A stretch of DNA of 64,000 bases from Burkholderia stabilis (GCF_001742165.1 NZ_CP016442.1:1178001-1242000); one strand, 5' to 3'; positions 37,328 to 47,302 are shown, counted from the stretch's first letter. Translations and numbers: made by a program. Notes: a model not told the origin generated them from the letters alone.

Positions 37328-38473
37328 TCAGGCGTTGCGCTGCTTCGCCGCGTCCATCAGCGCGGTGAAACGGTCGAACAGATAGCCGATGTCGTGCGGG
37401 CCCGGCGACGCTTCCGGGTGGCCCTGGAAGCAGAACGCCGGCTTGTCGGTCAGCTCGAAACCCTGCAGCGTGCCGTCGAACAGCGACACGTGCGTCACGC
37501 GCGCGTTGGCCGGCAGCGAATCCGCGTCGACCGCGAAGCCGTGGTTCTGCGACGTGATGACGACGCGGCCGTCGCCGAGATCCTTCACCGGGTGGTTCGC
37601 GCCGTGGTGGCCCGTCTTCATCTTCAGCGTCTTCGCACCGACCGCGAGGCCCATGATCTGGTGGCCGAGGCAGATGCCGAAGGTCGGCACGCCGCGCTCG
37701 ATGAATTCCTTCGTGGCCGCGATCGCGTAATCGCACGGCTCCGGATCGCCGGGGCCGTTCGACAGGAAGATGCCGTCCGGATTCAGCGCGAGCGCATCGG
37801 CCGCGCTCGCCTGGGCCGGCAGCACCGTCACGTGGCAGCCGCGCTCCGCGAGCATGCGCAGGATGTTGTACTTGACGCCGAAATCGTAAGCGACGACGCG
37901 GTACTTCGGCGCTTCCTGCATGCCGTAGCCGCCTTCGAGGCGCCATTCCGTCTGCTTCCACTCGAACGGTTTCGTGGTCGACACGACCTTCGCGAGATCC
38001 ATGCCCGACAGGCCCGGGAACGAGCGCGCGAGCTCGATCGCCTTCGCCTCGTCGTCCGAACCGGCCAGGATGCAGCCGCCCTGCGCGCCCTTGTCGCGCA
38101 GAATGCGGGTCAGCTTGCGGGTGTCGATGCCGGCGATCGCGACGACGCCTTCGTCGCGCAGGTAATCGCCGAGCGTGCGGTCCATGCGGAAGTTCGACGC
38201 GAGCGTCGGCAGATCACGGATGATCAGGCCGGCGGCATGGACTTTCGTGGCTTCGACGTCTTCGGCATTGACGCCGACGTTGCCGATATGCGGGTAGGTG
38301 AGCGTCACGATCTGGCGCGAGTAGCTCGGATCGGTCAGGATTTCCTGATAGCCGGTGATCGCGGTATTGAACACGACTTCGCCGATCGTGTGGCCTTCGG
38401 CCCCGATCGAATAACCACGAAAGACCGTGCCGTCGGCGAGTGCAAGCAAGGCGGGAGAAAAAGACGGCAACAC
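37328..38473 (-). CDS. carA: Carbamoyl-phosphate synthase small subunit
   Basis: CarA has 381 aa and hydrolyses glutamine to supply ammonia to CarB. I chose GTG at complement 38471-38473: AAGGAG stands 6 nt before it, whereas the longer frame would start upstream of that site. The class I glutamine amidotransferase domain has the nucleophile C268 in [11 protein letters not shown] and the catalytic His/Glu in [10 protein letters not shown]. The N-terminal half has the CarA-specific domain ([13 protein letters not shown]). It is preceded by a promoter at 38706-38735 and a leader of over 200 nt. Confidence 0.95.
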   Translation of the reverse strand: MLPSFSPALLALADGTVFRGYSIGAEGHTIGEVVFNTAITGYQEILTDPSYSRQIVTLTYPHIGNVGVNAEDVEATKVHAAGLIIRDLPTLASNFRMDRTLGDYLRDEGVVAIAGIDTRKLTRILRDKGAQGGCILAGSDDEAKAIELARSFPGLSGMDLAKVVSTTKPFEWKQTEWRLEGGYGMQEAPKYRVVAYDFGVKYNILRMLAERGCHVTVLPAQASAADALALNPDGIFLSNGPGDPEPCDYAIAATKEFIERGVPTFGICLGHQIMGLAVGAKTLKMKTGHHGANHPVKDLGDGRVVITSQNHGFAVDADSLPANARVTHVSLFDGTLQGFELTDKPAFCFQGHPEASPGPHDIGYLFDRFTALMDAAKQRNA

Positions 38474-38705
38474 GGGAGGCTCCTTGGGGAACACCCTGTT
38501 GCCGACCTGTTTACCCTGCCGCGCGAGCGCCGCGCTGCGTGGGCGCGCGTGGTCGCTTGCTGGACGCGGCCTGCGCTATCGAGACGCGAAGCCGGCGCGT
38601 GGCGCACGAGGCTTCGCGGCATCGCCCGGCAGGCGGCGTGCGGCGGATGAACGGGATGAATGAGGTAGGCGCTAGGGTGCGAGGTTGATCAGCACAAACT
38701 TTCAA

Positions 38706-38735
38706 ATTATAGCCTGAAAATGGCCCTATCTTCAA
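38706..38735 (-). promoter_or_regulatory. Promoter of carA
   Basis: On the minus strand TTGAAG (complement 38730-38735) and TATAAT (complement 38706-38711) are separated by 18 bp in a locally AT-rich stretch. Transcription would start near 38699, leaving a leader of about 225 nt before the carA GTG. The leader is GC-rich with several possible hairpins but no T-tract attenuator that I can see. Confidence 0.7.
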
Positions 38736-38848
38736 TCGATATGGCCGTCCGATCATGCGTGCGCCACCCCGCCATCGCGGCATGACGCGAGCGCAATGTG
38801 CTGCGGCCCCGTTTCCGCGGCCGCCCTACCCGTCAGCGTACCGCCGGA

Positions 38849-40069
38849 TCAGTGTGCTTGGCCAGCGCTGCCGCGTGCGGGCCACACGTACCAGATCGCG
38901 CTCGCGAGTTGCAGCGCGAGCAGCACACCCCACGCGGCGAAGTGCGCGGCGGCCGGGTAATGGCCGCCGACCGCGGGCCAGTGCGACAGCACCGCCCCGA
39001 CACCGATCTGGAACGCAAAGATCAGCAGGAAGATCACGAGCGTGAGCGTCGTGTTCGCGCGGCCGATCAGATGGGCGGGAAAGTGCCCGGCCATCACCGC
39101 GTAGGTCAGGATGCCGACGCCGCCGAACATCCCGTAAGCCGCCCACAGCACGGCCGGCGGCAGCGGCACGCGCGCCATGATCGCAACCTGCGTCGCGACG
39201 AACAGCGCCATGCCGACGCCGCAGAAGGCATAGACCGACACGCCGCGCCGCTCGAGCACGCGCGCCGCTGCGCCGAAGCCGACGCAGCCGGCCATCATCG
39301 CGAAGCCGAGCACCGACACGAGGCCTGCGGCATGCTGCGCATCGAAGCCCGCGACGTCGCGCAGGTACGGCCCGACCCACAGCGACTGCATCGCGTAGAA
39401 CACCCCTTGCGTGACGACGGAGAACGAACCGATCTTCCAGAACGCGCGGCTGCTCAGGATGTGCCACGTGCCCTTGAACTGGCTGACGAGCCCGCCCTGA
39501 TGGCGCACCTGCTTCGCTTCGGGTGCGCCGAAGCCGATCGACGCCGCGACGATCACCGTCAGCACCACGAGGCCGAAACAGATCGCGCGCCAGCTCGTCC
39601 AGCCGAGCAGCCAGGTCAGCGGCGACCCGACCACGACACCGCCGAGGCCGCCCACCGCCATCACGAGGCCGTTGACGAGCGGCAGCCGGCCGACCGGGAA
39701 ATGCTGCGCGAGCGCCTTGAACGCCGCACCGAGACATACCGACACGCCGATGCCGATCAGCAGCCGGCCGACCATCATCGTGCCGATGCCGTGCGCGGCC
39801 CCGAACACGGCCGCGCCGGCGGCCGCGAACAACAGCATGCCGGCCGTCACGCGACGCGGCCCGAAGTGATCGAGCATCACGCCGGCCGGGATCTGCGCGC
39901 CCGCGAAACCGAGGAAATAGAGACTGGTGAGCAGGCCGAGATCGGTGGCCGACAGCCCGAGCTCATGCGTGACGAACGGCGCGAAACCCAGATTGACGCC
40001 GCGAAACACGTACGACACGAAATACCCGATCGAAAACAGCGCGAGCACCCTCACCTGCACCGACGACAT
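38849..40069 (-). CDS. MFS transporter
   Basis: The protein has 406 aa with 12 predicted membrane helices. N-terminal GYFVSYVFRGVNLGFAPFV is followed by the MFS loop 2-3 motif in GVMLDHFGPRRV. The second half repeats the pattern (GFAMMAGCVGFGAAARVLERRG). The overall pattern resembles sugar-phosphate/anion or cyanate-type MFS permeases, but no substrate can be assigned. It stands alone between the carA promoter and the mltD terminator. Confidence 0.88.
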   Translation of the reverse strand: MSSVQVRVLALFSIGYFVSYVFRGVNLGFAPFVTHELGLSATDLGLLTSLYFLGFAGAQIPAGVMLDHFGPRRVTAGMLLFAAAGAAVFGAAHGIGTMMVGRLLIGIGVSVCLGAAFKALAQHFPVGRLPLVNGLVMAVGGLGGVVVGSPLTWLLGWTSWRAICFGLVVLTVIVAASIGFGAPEAKQVRHQGGLVSQFKGTWHILSSRAFWKIGSFSVVTQGVFYAMQSLWVGPYLRDVAGFDAQHAAGLVSVLGFAMMAGCVGFGAAARVLERRGVSVYAFCGVGMALFVATQVAIMARVPLPPAVLWAAYGMFGGVGILTYAVMAGHFPAHLIGRANTTLTLVIFLLIFAFQIGVGAVLSHWPAVGGHYPAAAHFAAWGVLLALQLASAIWYVWPARGSAGQAH

Positions 40070-40126
40070 CGCTTCCCCTTGTTATATGAAGACTCTCGAA
40101 ACGGCGCCCCCGCGCCGCGCACAAAC

Positions 40127-40158
40127 GAAAACGCCGTCACCTCGGTGACGGCGTTTTC
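40127..40158. terminator. Terminator between mltD and the MFS gene
   Basis: Arms 40127-40140 (GAAAACGCCGTCAC) and 40145-40158 (GTGACGGCGTTTTC) form a perfect 14-bp stem with loop CTCG. The A and T tracts are inside the stem ends, so it can work in both directions. It ends the mltD transcript on the minus strand. Confidence 0.85.
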
Positions 40159-40224
40159 GCATTTCGTCGGATGATAGCGCAATCTCGCGGCCTCGGTCGG
40201 CCACCCGATGCGCACGCAGCCGCG

Positions 40225-41805
40225 TTACTTCTTCTTGGTCTTGTGCGGCGCGGCTGCCTTCGGCGCGGCCTTTGCAGGCGCGGCAGCCTTCGTCGCCTTG
40301 GCCGCCGGCTTCGCGGCACCGCGCTTCGCGCCGCGCGCGGACTTGCCGCCCACCGCGAGGCTCGCGCGCTCGATGTGCGCGCCGCCGGCCGACGTGGCGA
40401 TCCGCTCCGGCCCCGGCTCGGCCGGCACCGCGCGGCCGACCGGCACGTGCAGCACGAGCGCCTGACCCGGCATCGCGAGATCGCGGTGCGTGCGGTTCCA
40501 CGCCTTCAGCTGACCCACCGACACGCCGTAGCGGCCGGCGATCGCCGCCATCGATTGCTTGCGGCGCACGCGAATCAGCATCTTGCGCGTGTCGGGTACG
40601 TCCGGCTCCATCGCGAGCGCGCCGTTTTCGGCGACGTCGGCGCTGATGTCCTCGTCGTCGTCATCGCCGCGCGGCACGACGATCGTCGAGCCCGGCTTCA
40701 GGCGCATGCCGGCCGGAATCTTGTTGACCGACATCAGCGTATCGGCGTCCACGCCGATCTTCTCGGCGATCGCGGCCGGCCGCGCACGTTCGCTGACCGT
40801 ATAGGTGGTCCACGACGAAAGCTGGCCGTTGTATGCCTTCAGGTTCTTCTCGAACGCCGACGCGTTGTCGAACGGCAGCAGGATCTGCGGCTCGGTCGCA
40901 CCGAGGATCACCGGCTTCGAGAACGACGGGTTCAGCGAACGGAACTCGTCGAGCGGCAGGTTCGCGAGCTTCGAGGCAACCGCCACGTCGATATCGCGCG
41001 AGGTGGTGACCGTCACGAAATACGGGTGGTTCGGGATATCCGGCAGCGTCAGGCCGTACTGCTGCGGGCTCGCGATGATGTTCTTCACCGCCTGCAGCTT
41101 CGGCACGTAGTTGCGCGTCTCGTTCGGCATCCGCAGGCTCTGGTAGTCGGTCGGCAGGCCGGCCGCCTGGTTACGCGCAATCGCGCGCTGCACGTTGCCC
41201 TCGCCCCAGTTGTACGCGGCAAGCGCGAGATACCAGTCGCCGAACATGTCATGCAGACGCGACAGGTAGTCGAGCGCGGCGCTCGTCGACGCGAGCACGT
41301 CGCGCCGCTCGTCCTGCCACATGTTGCGCTTCAGGTTGTACGTGCGGCCCGTGCCGGGCATGAACTGCCACATGCCGGCCGCCTTCGCGACCGACAGCGC
41401 CTGCGGGTTGTACGCGGATTCGATGAACGGCAGCAGCGCGAGCTCGGTCGGCATGTGACGCGCCTCGAGCTCCTCGACGATGTGGTACAGGTACTTCTGC
41501 GAGCGCTCGGTCATGCGCTGCACGTAATCAGGACGCTGCGTGTACCACGTCGTCTGCATGTCGACGAGGTCGCTCTGCAGGTCGGGCATCTGGAAACCGC
41601 GACGGATGCGCCCCCAGAGATCGGGGTCTGCACTGGTCAGATCGCCGACCGATTGCTTGTCGACGTCGACAGTTTCTTTGGCGGTGGCTGATTTACGGAG
41701 GTAGTTGGACGTCGCCTGCGAATCGGCGGCGTTGTTGGCGACAGGGGCCTGGCTCGCACAAGCGGCGAGTAGCAGAACCACCATCGCACTCAATATAAGT
41801 CGCAT
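40225..41805 (-). CDS. mltD: Membrane-bound lytic murein transglycosylase D
   Basis: The protein has 526 aa. The signal has lipobox LLAAC with C16, so it is an outer-membrane lipoprotein. The SLT domain has catalytic E129 in LLPFIESAYNP, then AAGMWQFMPGTGR and AAYNWGEGNVQRA. It cleaves peptidoglycan between MurNAc and GlcNAc with 1,6-anhydro formation. LysM-type repeats follow (TYTVSERARPAAIAEKIGV and IRVRRKQSMAAIAGRYGV). The last 40 residues are an unusual Ala/Lys/Pro-rich tail of AAK and PAKAA repeats, as in histone H1-like proteins. Confidence 0.94.
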   Translation of the reverse strand: MRLILSAMVVLLLAACASQAPVANNAADSQATSNYLRKSATAKETVDVDKQSVGDLTSADPDLWGRIRRGFQMPDLQSDLVDMQTTWYTQRPDYVQRMTERSQKYLYHIVEELEARHMPTELALLPFIESAYNPQALSVAKAAGMWQFMPGTGRTYNLKRNMWQDERRDVLASTSAALDYLSRLHDMFGDWYLALAAYNWGEGNVQRAIARNQAAGLPTDYQSLRMPNETRNYVPKLQAVKNIIASPQQYGLTLPDIPNHPYFVTVTTSRDIDVAVASKLANLPLDEFRSLNPSFSKPVILGATEPQILLPFDNASAFEKNLKAYNGQLSSWTTYTVSERARPAAIAEKIGVDADTLMSVNKIPAGMRLKPGSTIVVPRGDDDDEDISADVAENGALAMEPDVPDTRKMLIRVRRKQSMAAIAGRYGVSVGQLKAWNRTHRDLAMPGQALVLHVPVGRAVPAEPGPERIATSAGGAHIERASLAVGGKSARGAKRGAAKPAAKATKAAAPAKAAPKAAAPHKTKKK

Positions 41806-41956
41806 GAAAATCTCGGCTTCCGACGGCTGGAAATTGCAGGCGATACTACGGAAGTGCGTGCTTCACGTCAATAAAAACACCGAAAACTCAGCGAAATCCT
41901 ACATTTGGAGCAATTTTTACAGACAACGCTTGAGCTTTGGAGTCCTCCGGAAATAC

Positions 41957-42763
41957 TCATCGGAACCGGTTTTTCCACTCGCGCATCAGTGTGAAAGCCG
42001 CCAGACGATCCGGCACCGTTTCGTGAAGCTCGGCCTCGAGCGTCGCACGAATCGCATCGCTGTCGGCCCGCATGAACGGGTTAACGGCACGCTCGTGCGC
42101 GATCGTAGTGGGCAGCGTCGGCACGCCGCGTGCGCGCAGTGCCTGCGCATCGTCGCGCCACGCGGCGAGCGCCGCATTGTCCGGCTCGCACGCGAGCGCG
42201 AAGCGGATGTTCGACAGCGTGTATTCGTGTGCGCAATGCACGCGCGTGTCGCCCGGCAGCGCCGCGAGCGCGTCGAGCGAGGCGAGCATCTGCGCGGGTG
42301 TACCTTCGAACAGGCGACCGCAGCCGCACGAGAACAACGTGTCGCCGCAAAACACGTGCGGCGTCACGGCGCCCTGCCCGGCCGCCTGGAAATAGGCGAT
42401 GTGGCCGCGCGTGTGACCCGGCACGTCGAGCACGTCGAACGCGACGGCCGGCGCGTCGAGCGTCACGCGATCGCCGCCCGCGAGCGGCCGCGTAACCACA
42501 CCGATCTCCTCGGCTGCAGGGCCGTAGACGACGAGCGGAACATCGTCCGGTTGGCTATCGCGCAGTGCCGCGACACCGCCGACATGGTCGGCGTGATGGT
42601 GCGTGAGTAAAATAGCGGTCAACCGCCAGCCTCGTTCGGCAAGAACGCGGCGTACGGGTGCGGCTTCACCCGGATCGACGGCGATTGCATCGCAGCCGTC
42701 CGAGACGAGCCAGATATAGTTGTCTTCGAATGCCGGTACCGGCACGTATTCCAGCTCGTTCAT
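41957..42763 (-). CDS. gloB: Hydroxyacylglutathione hydrolase (glyoxalase II)
   Basis: GloB has 268 aa from ATG at complement 42761-42763; the frame continues open upstream, but only through the divergent gene. It is a metallo-beta-lactamase fold enzyme with THHHADHVGG binding two metals, further ligands in PGHTRGHIAYF, CGDTLFSCGCGRLFEG and HEYTLSNIRFA. It hydrolyses S-lactoylglutathione to lactate and glutathione in methylglyoxal detoxification. A TATAAT for it lies inside the first codons of the divergent methyltransferase gene. Confidence 0.96.
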   Translation of the reverse strand: MNELEYVPVPAFEDNYIWLVSDGCDAIAVDPGEAAPVRRVLAERGWRLTAILLTHHHADHVGGVAALRDSQPDDVPLVVYGPAAEEIGVVTRPLAGGDRVTLDAPAVAFDVLDVPGHTRGHIAYFQAAGQGAVTPHVFCGDTLFSCGCGRLFEGTPAQMLASLDALAALPGDTRVHCAHEYTLSNIRFALACEPDNAALAAWRDDAQALRARGVPTLPTTIAHERAVNPFMRADSDAIRATLEAELHETVPDRLAAFTLMREWKNRFR

Positions 42764-42781
42764 GGGCGCGCAATCATCGTT

Positions 42782-43594
42782 ATGTCTGACCGACAAATTA
42801 TAGACTGGCCCGCCTGGACCGACTCGCCTCCCGGCCGCTACGTGCTGGGCTGGGAGCAGGCGCAGCTCGACCGGATCGTGTCCGACGTCTTCGGGTTCCA
42901 CGCGCTGCAACTCGGCCTGCCGCAGCTCGACGCGCTGCGCGAGAACCGCATGCCGTATCGCGGCCTCGTGCTCGATCCGGCAAGCGGCGCGAGCGCGCCG
43001 TACCAGTATCCGTGGGCACGCGAAGCCCACGCGCCGGTGCACGCGCCCGACGATCGCAGCACGACCTGGTGCGACCTGCTCGACCTGCCGTTCGAGTCGC
43101 AGAGCGTCGACCTGATCGTGATGCCGCACACGCTCGAATTCACGTCCGACCCGCACCGCCTGCTGCGCGAAGCCGAGCGCGTGCTGATGCCGGAAGGCCA
43201 GCTCGTGATCACCGGCTTCAATTCGCTCAGCCTGTGGGGCATGCGGCAATCGTTCGGGCGCATGGCAAACCACCCGTTCGTGCCGGCCACGCGCGACCAG
43301 ATCGCATTCATCCGGCTCAAGGACTGGATCAAGCTGCTCGGCTTCGACCTCGAGCGCGGCCGCTTCGGCTGCTACCGGCCGCCGCTCGTCACCGACAAGT
43401 GGCTGGCCCGCTACGGCTTCATGGAAGCCGCCGGCGACCGCTGGTGGCCGATCTTCGGCGCCGTCTACATGGTGACGGCCGTCAAGCGCGTGCGCGGCAT
43501 GCGCCTCGTCGGCCAGATCAAAATGAAGAAGCCCGTGCTCGCGCCGGGCCTGACGCCGGCGGCCTCCCCGACCACCCATCAAGAACATTCATGA
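42782..43594 (+). CDS. SAM-dependent class I methyltransferase
   Basis: The protein has 270 aa. The central part follows the UbiE/Methyltransf_11 pattern: [25 protein letters not shown] (post-motif II region) and [23 protein letters not shown] (motif III). The usual glycine-rich SAM loop is poorly conserved, reading [13 protein letters not shown]. The substrate is unknown. The ATG overlaps nothing but lies 18 bases from the gloB start. The stop overlaps the rnhA start as ATGA, so it is co-transcribed with rnhA and probably dnaQ. Confidence 0.82.
   Translation: MSDRQIIDWPAWTDSPPGRYVLGWEQAQLDRIVSDVFGFHALQLGLPQLDALRENRMPYRGLVLDPASGASAPYQYPWAREAHAPVHAPDDRSTTWCDLLDLPFESQSVDLIVMPHTLEFTSDPHRLLREAERVLMPEGQLVITGFNSLSLWGMRQSFGRMANHPFVPATRDQIAFIRLKDWIKLLGFDLERGRFGCYRPPLVTDKWLARYGFMEAAGDRWWPIFGAVYMVTAVKRVRGMRLVGQIKMKKPVLAPGLTPAASPTTHQEHS
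42797..42802 (-). promoter_or_regulatory. -10 element of gloB within the divergent gene
   Basis: A perfect TATAAT on the minus strand lies 34 bases upstream of the gloB ATG. The -35 position is weak. It overlaps codons 6-7 of the divergent methyltransferase gene, since the two start codons are only 18 bases apart. Confidence 0.5.
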
Positions 43595-44034
43595 CAACCG
43601 ATACCATCGACATCTATACCGACGGCGCCTGCAAGGGCAACCCCGGCCCCGGCGGCTGGGGCGCGCTGCTGCGCTACGGCGACCGCGAAAAGGAGCTGTT
43701 CGGCGGCGAGCCCAACACGACCAACAACCGCATGGAGCTGATGGGCGTGATCGCCGCGCTCGAAGTGCTGAAGCGGCCGTGCCAGGTGATCGTGCACACC
43801 GATTCGCAGTACGTGCAGAAAGGCATCAGCGAGTGGATCCACGGCTGGAAGAAAAAAGGCTGGATCACCGCGGCGAAAACGCCCGTGAAGAACGCCGACC
43901 TGTGGAAACGGCTCGACGCGCTCGTCGCGCAGCATGAAGTCGAATGGCGCTGGGTGAAGGGTCACGCGGGCCACCCCGAAAACGAGCGCGCGGACGCGCT
44001 CGCGAATCGCGGCGTCGAATCCCTGACGGCCTGA
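43591..44034 (+). CDS. rnhA: Ribonuclease HI
   Basis: RNase HI has 147 aa and degrades the RNA strand of RNA-DNA hybrids, for example in R-loops and primers. Catalytic residues are D in [17 protein letters not shown] in [11 protein letters not shown] in VHTDSQYV and the C-terminal D in [16 protein letters not shown] supplies the histidine loop. The ATG overlaps the preceding stop. The longer open frame upstream is inside the methyltransferase gene. Confidence 0.97.
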   Translation: MTTDTIDIYTDGACKGNPGPGGWGALLRYGDREKELFGGEPNTTNNRMELMGVIAALEVLKRPCQVIVHTDSQYVQKGISEWIHGWKKKGWITAAKTPVKNADLWKRLDALVAQHEVEWRWVKGHAGHPENERADALANRGVESLTA

Positions 44035-44072
44035 ACCCCGGCCGCTCCCCTGTTTCCTTCGTTTTTCCCGAC

Positions 44073-44807
44073 ATGCGCCAGATCATTCTCGATACCGAAA
44101 CCACCGGCCTGAACGCCCGCACGGGCGACCGCCTCATCGAAATCGGCTGCGTCGAGCTGCTGAACCGGCGGCTCACCGGCAACAACCTGCACTTCTACGT
44201 GAACCCCGAACGCGACAGCGATCCGGGCGCACTGGCGGTGCACGGCCTCACGACCGAATTCCTCAGCGACAAACCGAAATTCGCGGAAGTCGCCAATCAG
44301 ATCCGCGACTTCGTGAAGGACGCCGAGCTGATCATCCACAACGCGCCGTTCGACCTCGGGTTCCTCGACGCCGAATTCGCGCGGCTCGACCTGCCGCCGT
44401 TCACTGAACAGTGCGGCGGCGTGATCGACACGCTCGTGCAGGCCAAGCAGATGTTCCCCGGCAAGCGCAACTCGCTCGACGCGCTGTGCGACCGCTTCGG
44501 CATCAGCAACGCGCACCGTACGCTGCACGGCGCACTGCTCGACTCGGAACTGCTCGCCGAGGTGTATCTCGCGATGACGCGCGGCCAGGACAGCCTCGTG
44601 ATCGACATGCTCGACGACGCGGGCGCCGATGGCGGCTCGGCGAACGGCCAGCGCGTGTCGCTTGCGTCGCTCGACCTGCCCGTGGTGGCCGCGAGCGACG
44701 ACGAGCTCGCCGCGCACCAGGCGCAGCTCGACGAGCTCGACAAGTCGGTCAAGGGCGAATGCGTGTGGCGCAAGTCCGCCGACGCGGGCGCCGCCGAAAC
44801 GGCCTGA
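44073..44807 (+). CDS. dnaQ: DNA polymerase III epsilon subunit
   Basis: DnaQ has 244 aa from ATG 44073. It is the 3'-5' proofreading exonuclease of the replicative polymerase. The DEDDh residues are in IILDTETTGLN (Exo I), IHNAPFDLGFLDAEF (Exo II) and HRTLHGALLDSELLAEVY (Exo III). The C-terminal end carries a helical segment of the type that binds the alpha subunit. It follows rnhA by 38 nt, a pairing conserved across proteobacteria. Confidence 0.97.
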   Translation: MRQIILDTETTGLNARTGDRLIEIGCVELLNRRLTGNNLHFYVNPERDSDPGALAVHGLTTEFLSDKPKFAEVANQIRDFVKDAELIIHNAPFDLGFLDAEFARLDLPPFTEQCGGVIDTLVQAKQMFPGKRNSLDALCDRFGISNAHRTLHGALLDSELLAEVYLAMTRGQDSLVIDMLDDAGADGGSANGQRVSLASLDLPVVAASDDELAAHQAQLDELDKSVKGECVWRKSADAGAAETA

Positions 44808-44834
44808 CGCACGCCGCACGCACTGCAGCCGTGC

Positions 44835-45230
<396 letters not shown>

Positions 45231-45285
45231 TCATACCCGAGCAGGCCTGCCCGAGCGCCCCGCCAGACGGGCGTTTCCCGGCAAT

Positions 45286-45315
45286 TTGCGCGATCGTCCG
45301 TCATCGTGCTATCAT
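45286..45315 (+). promoter_or_regulatory. Candidate promoter of the ProP-like gene
   Basis: TTGCGC (45286-45291) and TATCAT (45310-45315) are 18 bp apart. A start near 45322 gives a leader of about 385 nt before ATG 45706. Inside the leader I see one short hairpin (GCCCC-TTC-GGGGC around 45450) and no recognised riboswitch. The rest of 45168-45705 shows nothing else. Confidence 0.5.
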
Positions 45316-45705
45316 GTCGCCTGTTTCAACATTCAATCTCTGCCTATTCGATTTCGAGAGAAGTCCGTCCGCGCGTTGCGGGCCGGCCCTTCGACCGAAA
45401 TTGCACCCACAGGAAAGTCCGCCCGACAGGCCCGCTTTTCTCGTTTCATTGCCCCTTCGGGGCGCTGCCGGAACGCAGGACATCGTCCGCACCGGCATCT
45501 GCCGCCTGCATCACGCGGCCCATTCTTCATGAGCGCACTGTCGCGACGGCCCATCGGGCCCGCGTCGAAGCAGCCTCTTACGGCCCTTTACCGCCTTTTG
45601 TGCAGTAAGTGCTTAATGGCCTGCCCCGACGCGCCGCTTGCGATACCGCGCTCGCCGGCAAACCGTGTCGGACGGCCCATCCGTTCGGCGCAGTCAAAGG
45701 AGTGC

Positions 45706-47193
45706 ATGACCTTGACCGCAACACACGTCAGCCCGACCGCTGCTTCTTCATCCCCCTCGTCGTCCGGCGAGGCCCCGCTCGCCGCGGACGACATTACCGT
45801 CGTCGACCAGAGCCTGCTCAAGCGCGCCGTCAGCGCAATGGCCATCGGCAACGCGATGGAATGGTTCGACTTCGGCGTCTACAGCTACATCGCCGTCACG
45901 CTCGGCAAGGTGTTCTTCCCGTCCAGCAGCCCGTCCGCGCAGCTGCTCGCGACCTTCGGCACGTTCGCGGCCGCGTTCCTCGTGCGCCCGCTCGGCGGCA
46001 TGGTGTTCGGCCCGCTCGGCGACCGCATCGGCCGCCAGCGCGTGCTCGCCGCCACGATGATCATGATGGCCGCCGGCACCTTCGCGATCGGCCTGATCCC
46101 CAGCTACGCGTCGATCGGCATCATGGCGCCCGTGCTGCTGCTCGTCGCCCGCCTCGTGCAGGGTTTCTCGACCGGCGGCGAATACGGCGGCGCAGCCACC
46201 TTCATCGCCGAATTCTCGACCGACAAGCGCCGCGGCTTCATGGGCAGCTTCCTCGAGTTCGGCACGCTGATCGGTTATGTGATGGGCGCCGGCGTCGTCG
46301 CGCTGCTTACCGCGTCGCTGTCGCAGGAAGCGCTGCTGTCGTGGGGCTGGCGCGTGCCGTTCCTGATCGCCGGCCCGCTCGGCCTGATCGGCCTCTACAT
46401 CCGGATGAAGCTCGAGGAAACGCCCGCGTTCAAGCGCCAGGCCGAGGAGCGCGAAGCGCAGGACAAGGCCGTGCCGAAGACGCGCTTCCGCGAAACGCTG
46501 ATGCGCAACTGGCGTGCGCTGCTGCTGTGCGTCGGCCTCGTGCTGATCTTCAACGTGACCGATTACATGGTGCTGTCGTACCTGCCGAGCTTCATGTCGT
46601 CGACGCTGCACTTCGACGAATCGCACAGCCTCGTGCTCGTGCTGCTCGTGATGGTGCTGATGATGCCGCTGACGCTCGCCGCGGGCCGCCTGTCCGACCG
46701 GATCGGCCGCAAGCCCGTGATGCTCGCCGGCTGCGTCGGCCTGCTCGCGCTGTCGATTCCGTCGATGATGCTGATCCATGCGGGCACCACGGCATCGGTG
46801 TTCGGCGGCCTGCTGATCCTCGGCGTGCTGCTGTCGTGCTTCACCGGCGTGATGCCGTCGGCGCTGCCGGCGCTGTTCCCGACCGAGATCCGCTACGGCG
46901 CGCTCGCGATCGGCTTCAACGTGTCGGTGTCGCTGTTCGGTGGCACGACGCCGCTCGTCACCGCGTGGCTCGTCGACGTGACGCACAACCTGATGATGCC
47001 CGCGTACTACATGATGGGCGCCGCCGTGATCGGCATCGTGTCGGTCGTCGCGCTCGCCGAAACCGCGCGCCAGCCGCTGAAGGGCTCGCCGCCCGCCGTC
47101 GCGACGCGCCGCGAAGCCCACCAACTCGTGCGCCAGTTGCGCGAGGACGACGCGTCGGATATGTACACCGTCGCCTCCCCGGCGCGCGCATAA
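45706..47193 (+). CDS. ProP-like MFS symporter (metabolite:H+)
   Basis: The protein has 495 aa from ATG 45706, with AAAGGAG 5 nt before it. It has 12 membrane helices after a 40-residue Ser/Ala-rich N-terminus. Family markers are IGNAMEWFDFGVYSYIAV in helix 1, the MFS loop GPLGDRIGRQRVLA, FSTGGEYGGAATFIAEF and RLSDRIGRKPVMLAG. ProP-type members carry proline/betaine, citrate, alpha-ketoglutarate or shikimate; the exact substrate is open. It is followed by a double-hairpin terminator. Confidence 0.9.
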   Translation: MTLTATHVSPTAASSSPSSSGEAPLAADDITVVDQSLLKRAVSAMAIGNAMEWFDFGVYSYIAVTLGKVFFPSSSPSAQLLATFGTFAAAFLVRPLGGMVFGPLGDRIGRQRVLAATMIMMAAGTFAIGLIPSYASIGIMAPVLLLVARLVQGFSTGGEYGGAATFIAEFSTDKRRGFMGSFLEFGTLIGYVMGAGVVALLTASLSQEALLSWGWRVPFLIAGPLGLIGLYIRMKLEETPAFKRQAEEREAQDKAVPKTRFRETLMRNWRALLLCVGLVLIFNVTDYMVLSYLPSFMSSTLHFDESHSLVLVLLVMVLMMPLTLAAGRLSDRIGRKPVMLAGCVGLLALSIPSMMLIHAGTTASVFGGLLILGVLLSCFTGVMPSALPALFPTEIRYGALAIGFNVSVSLFGGTTPLVTAWLVDVTHNLMMPAYYMMGAAVIGIVSVVALAETARQPLKGSPPAVATRREAHQLVRQLREDDASDMYTVASPARA

Positions 47194-47205
47194 GCGTCGC
47201 CCATG

Positions 47206-47280
47206 AAAAAGCCCCGGCCGAAGCCGGGGCCCGATCGAACCCGATCCGCCCGCCCGGCTTGCGCCGCGCGGGCTTTTTTT
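47206..47280. terminator. Double-hairpin bidirectional terminator
   Basis: Hairpin one (47211-47218 with 47223-47230, GCCCCGGC/GCCGGGGC, loop CGAA) is followed by five T on the minus strand (47206-47210). Hairpin two ends in CGCGGGC followed by seven T on the plus strand (47274-47280). It separates the ProP-like gene from the convergent small gene at 47303. Confidence 0.82.
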
Positions 47281-47302
47281 CATCTGTTCAATACGAACGC
47301 CA

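Noticed and set aside
45286..45705. A known riboswitch (glycine, TPP, SAM, guanidine) in the ProP-like leader
   Set aside because: None of the conserved core motifs of these classes was recognised; only one small hairpin is visible.
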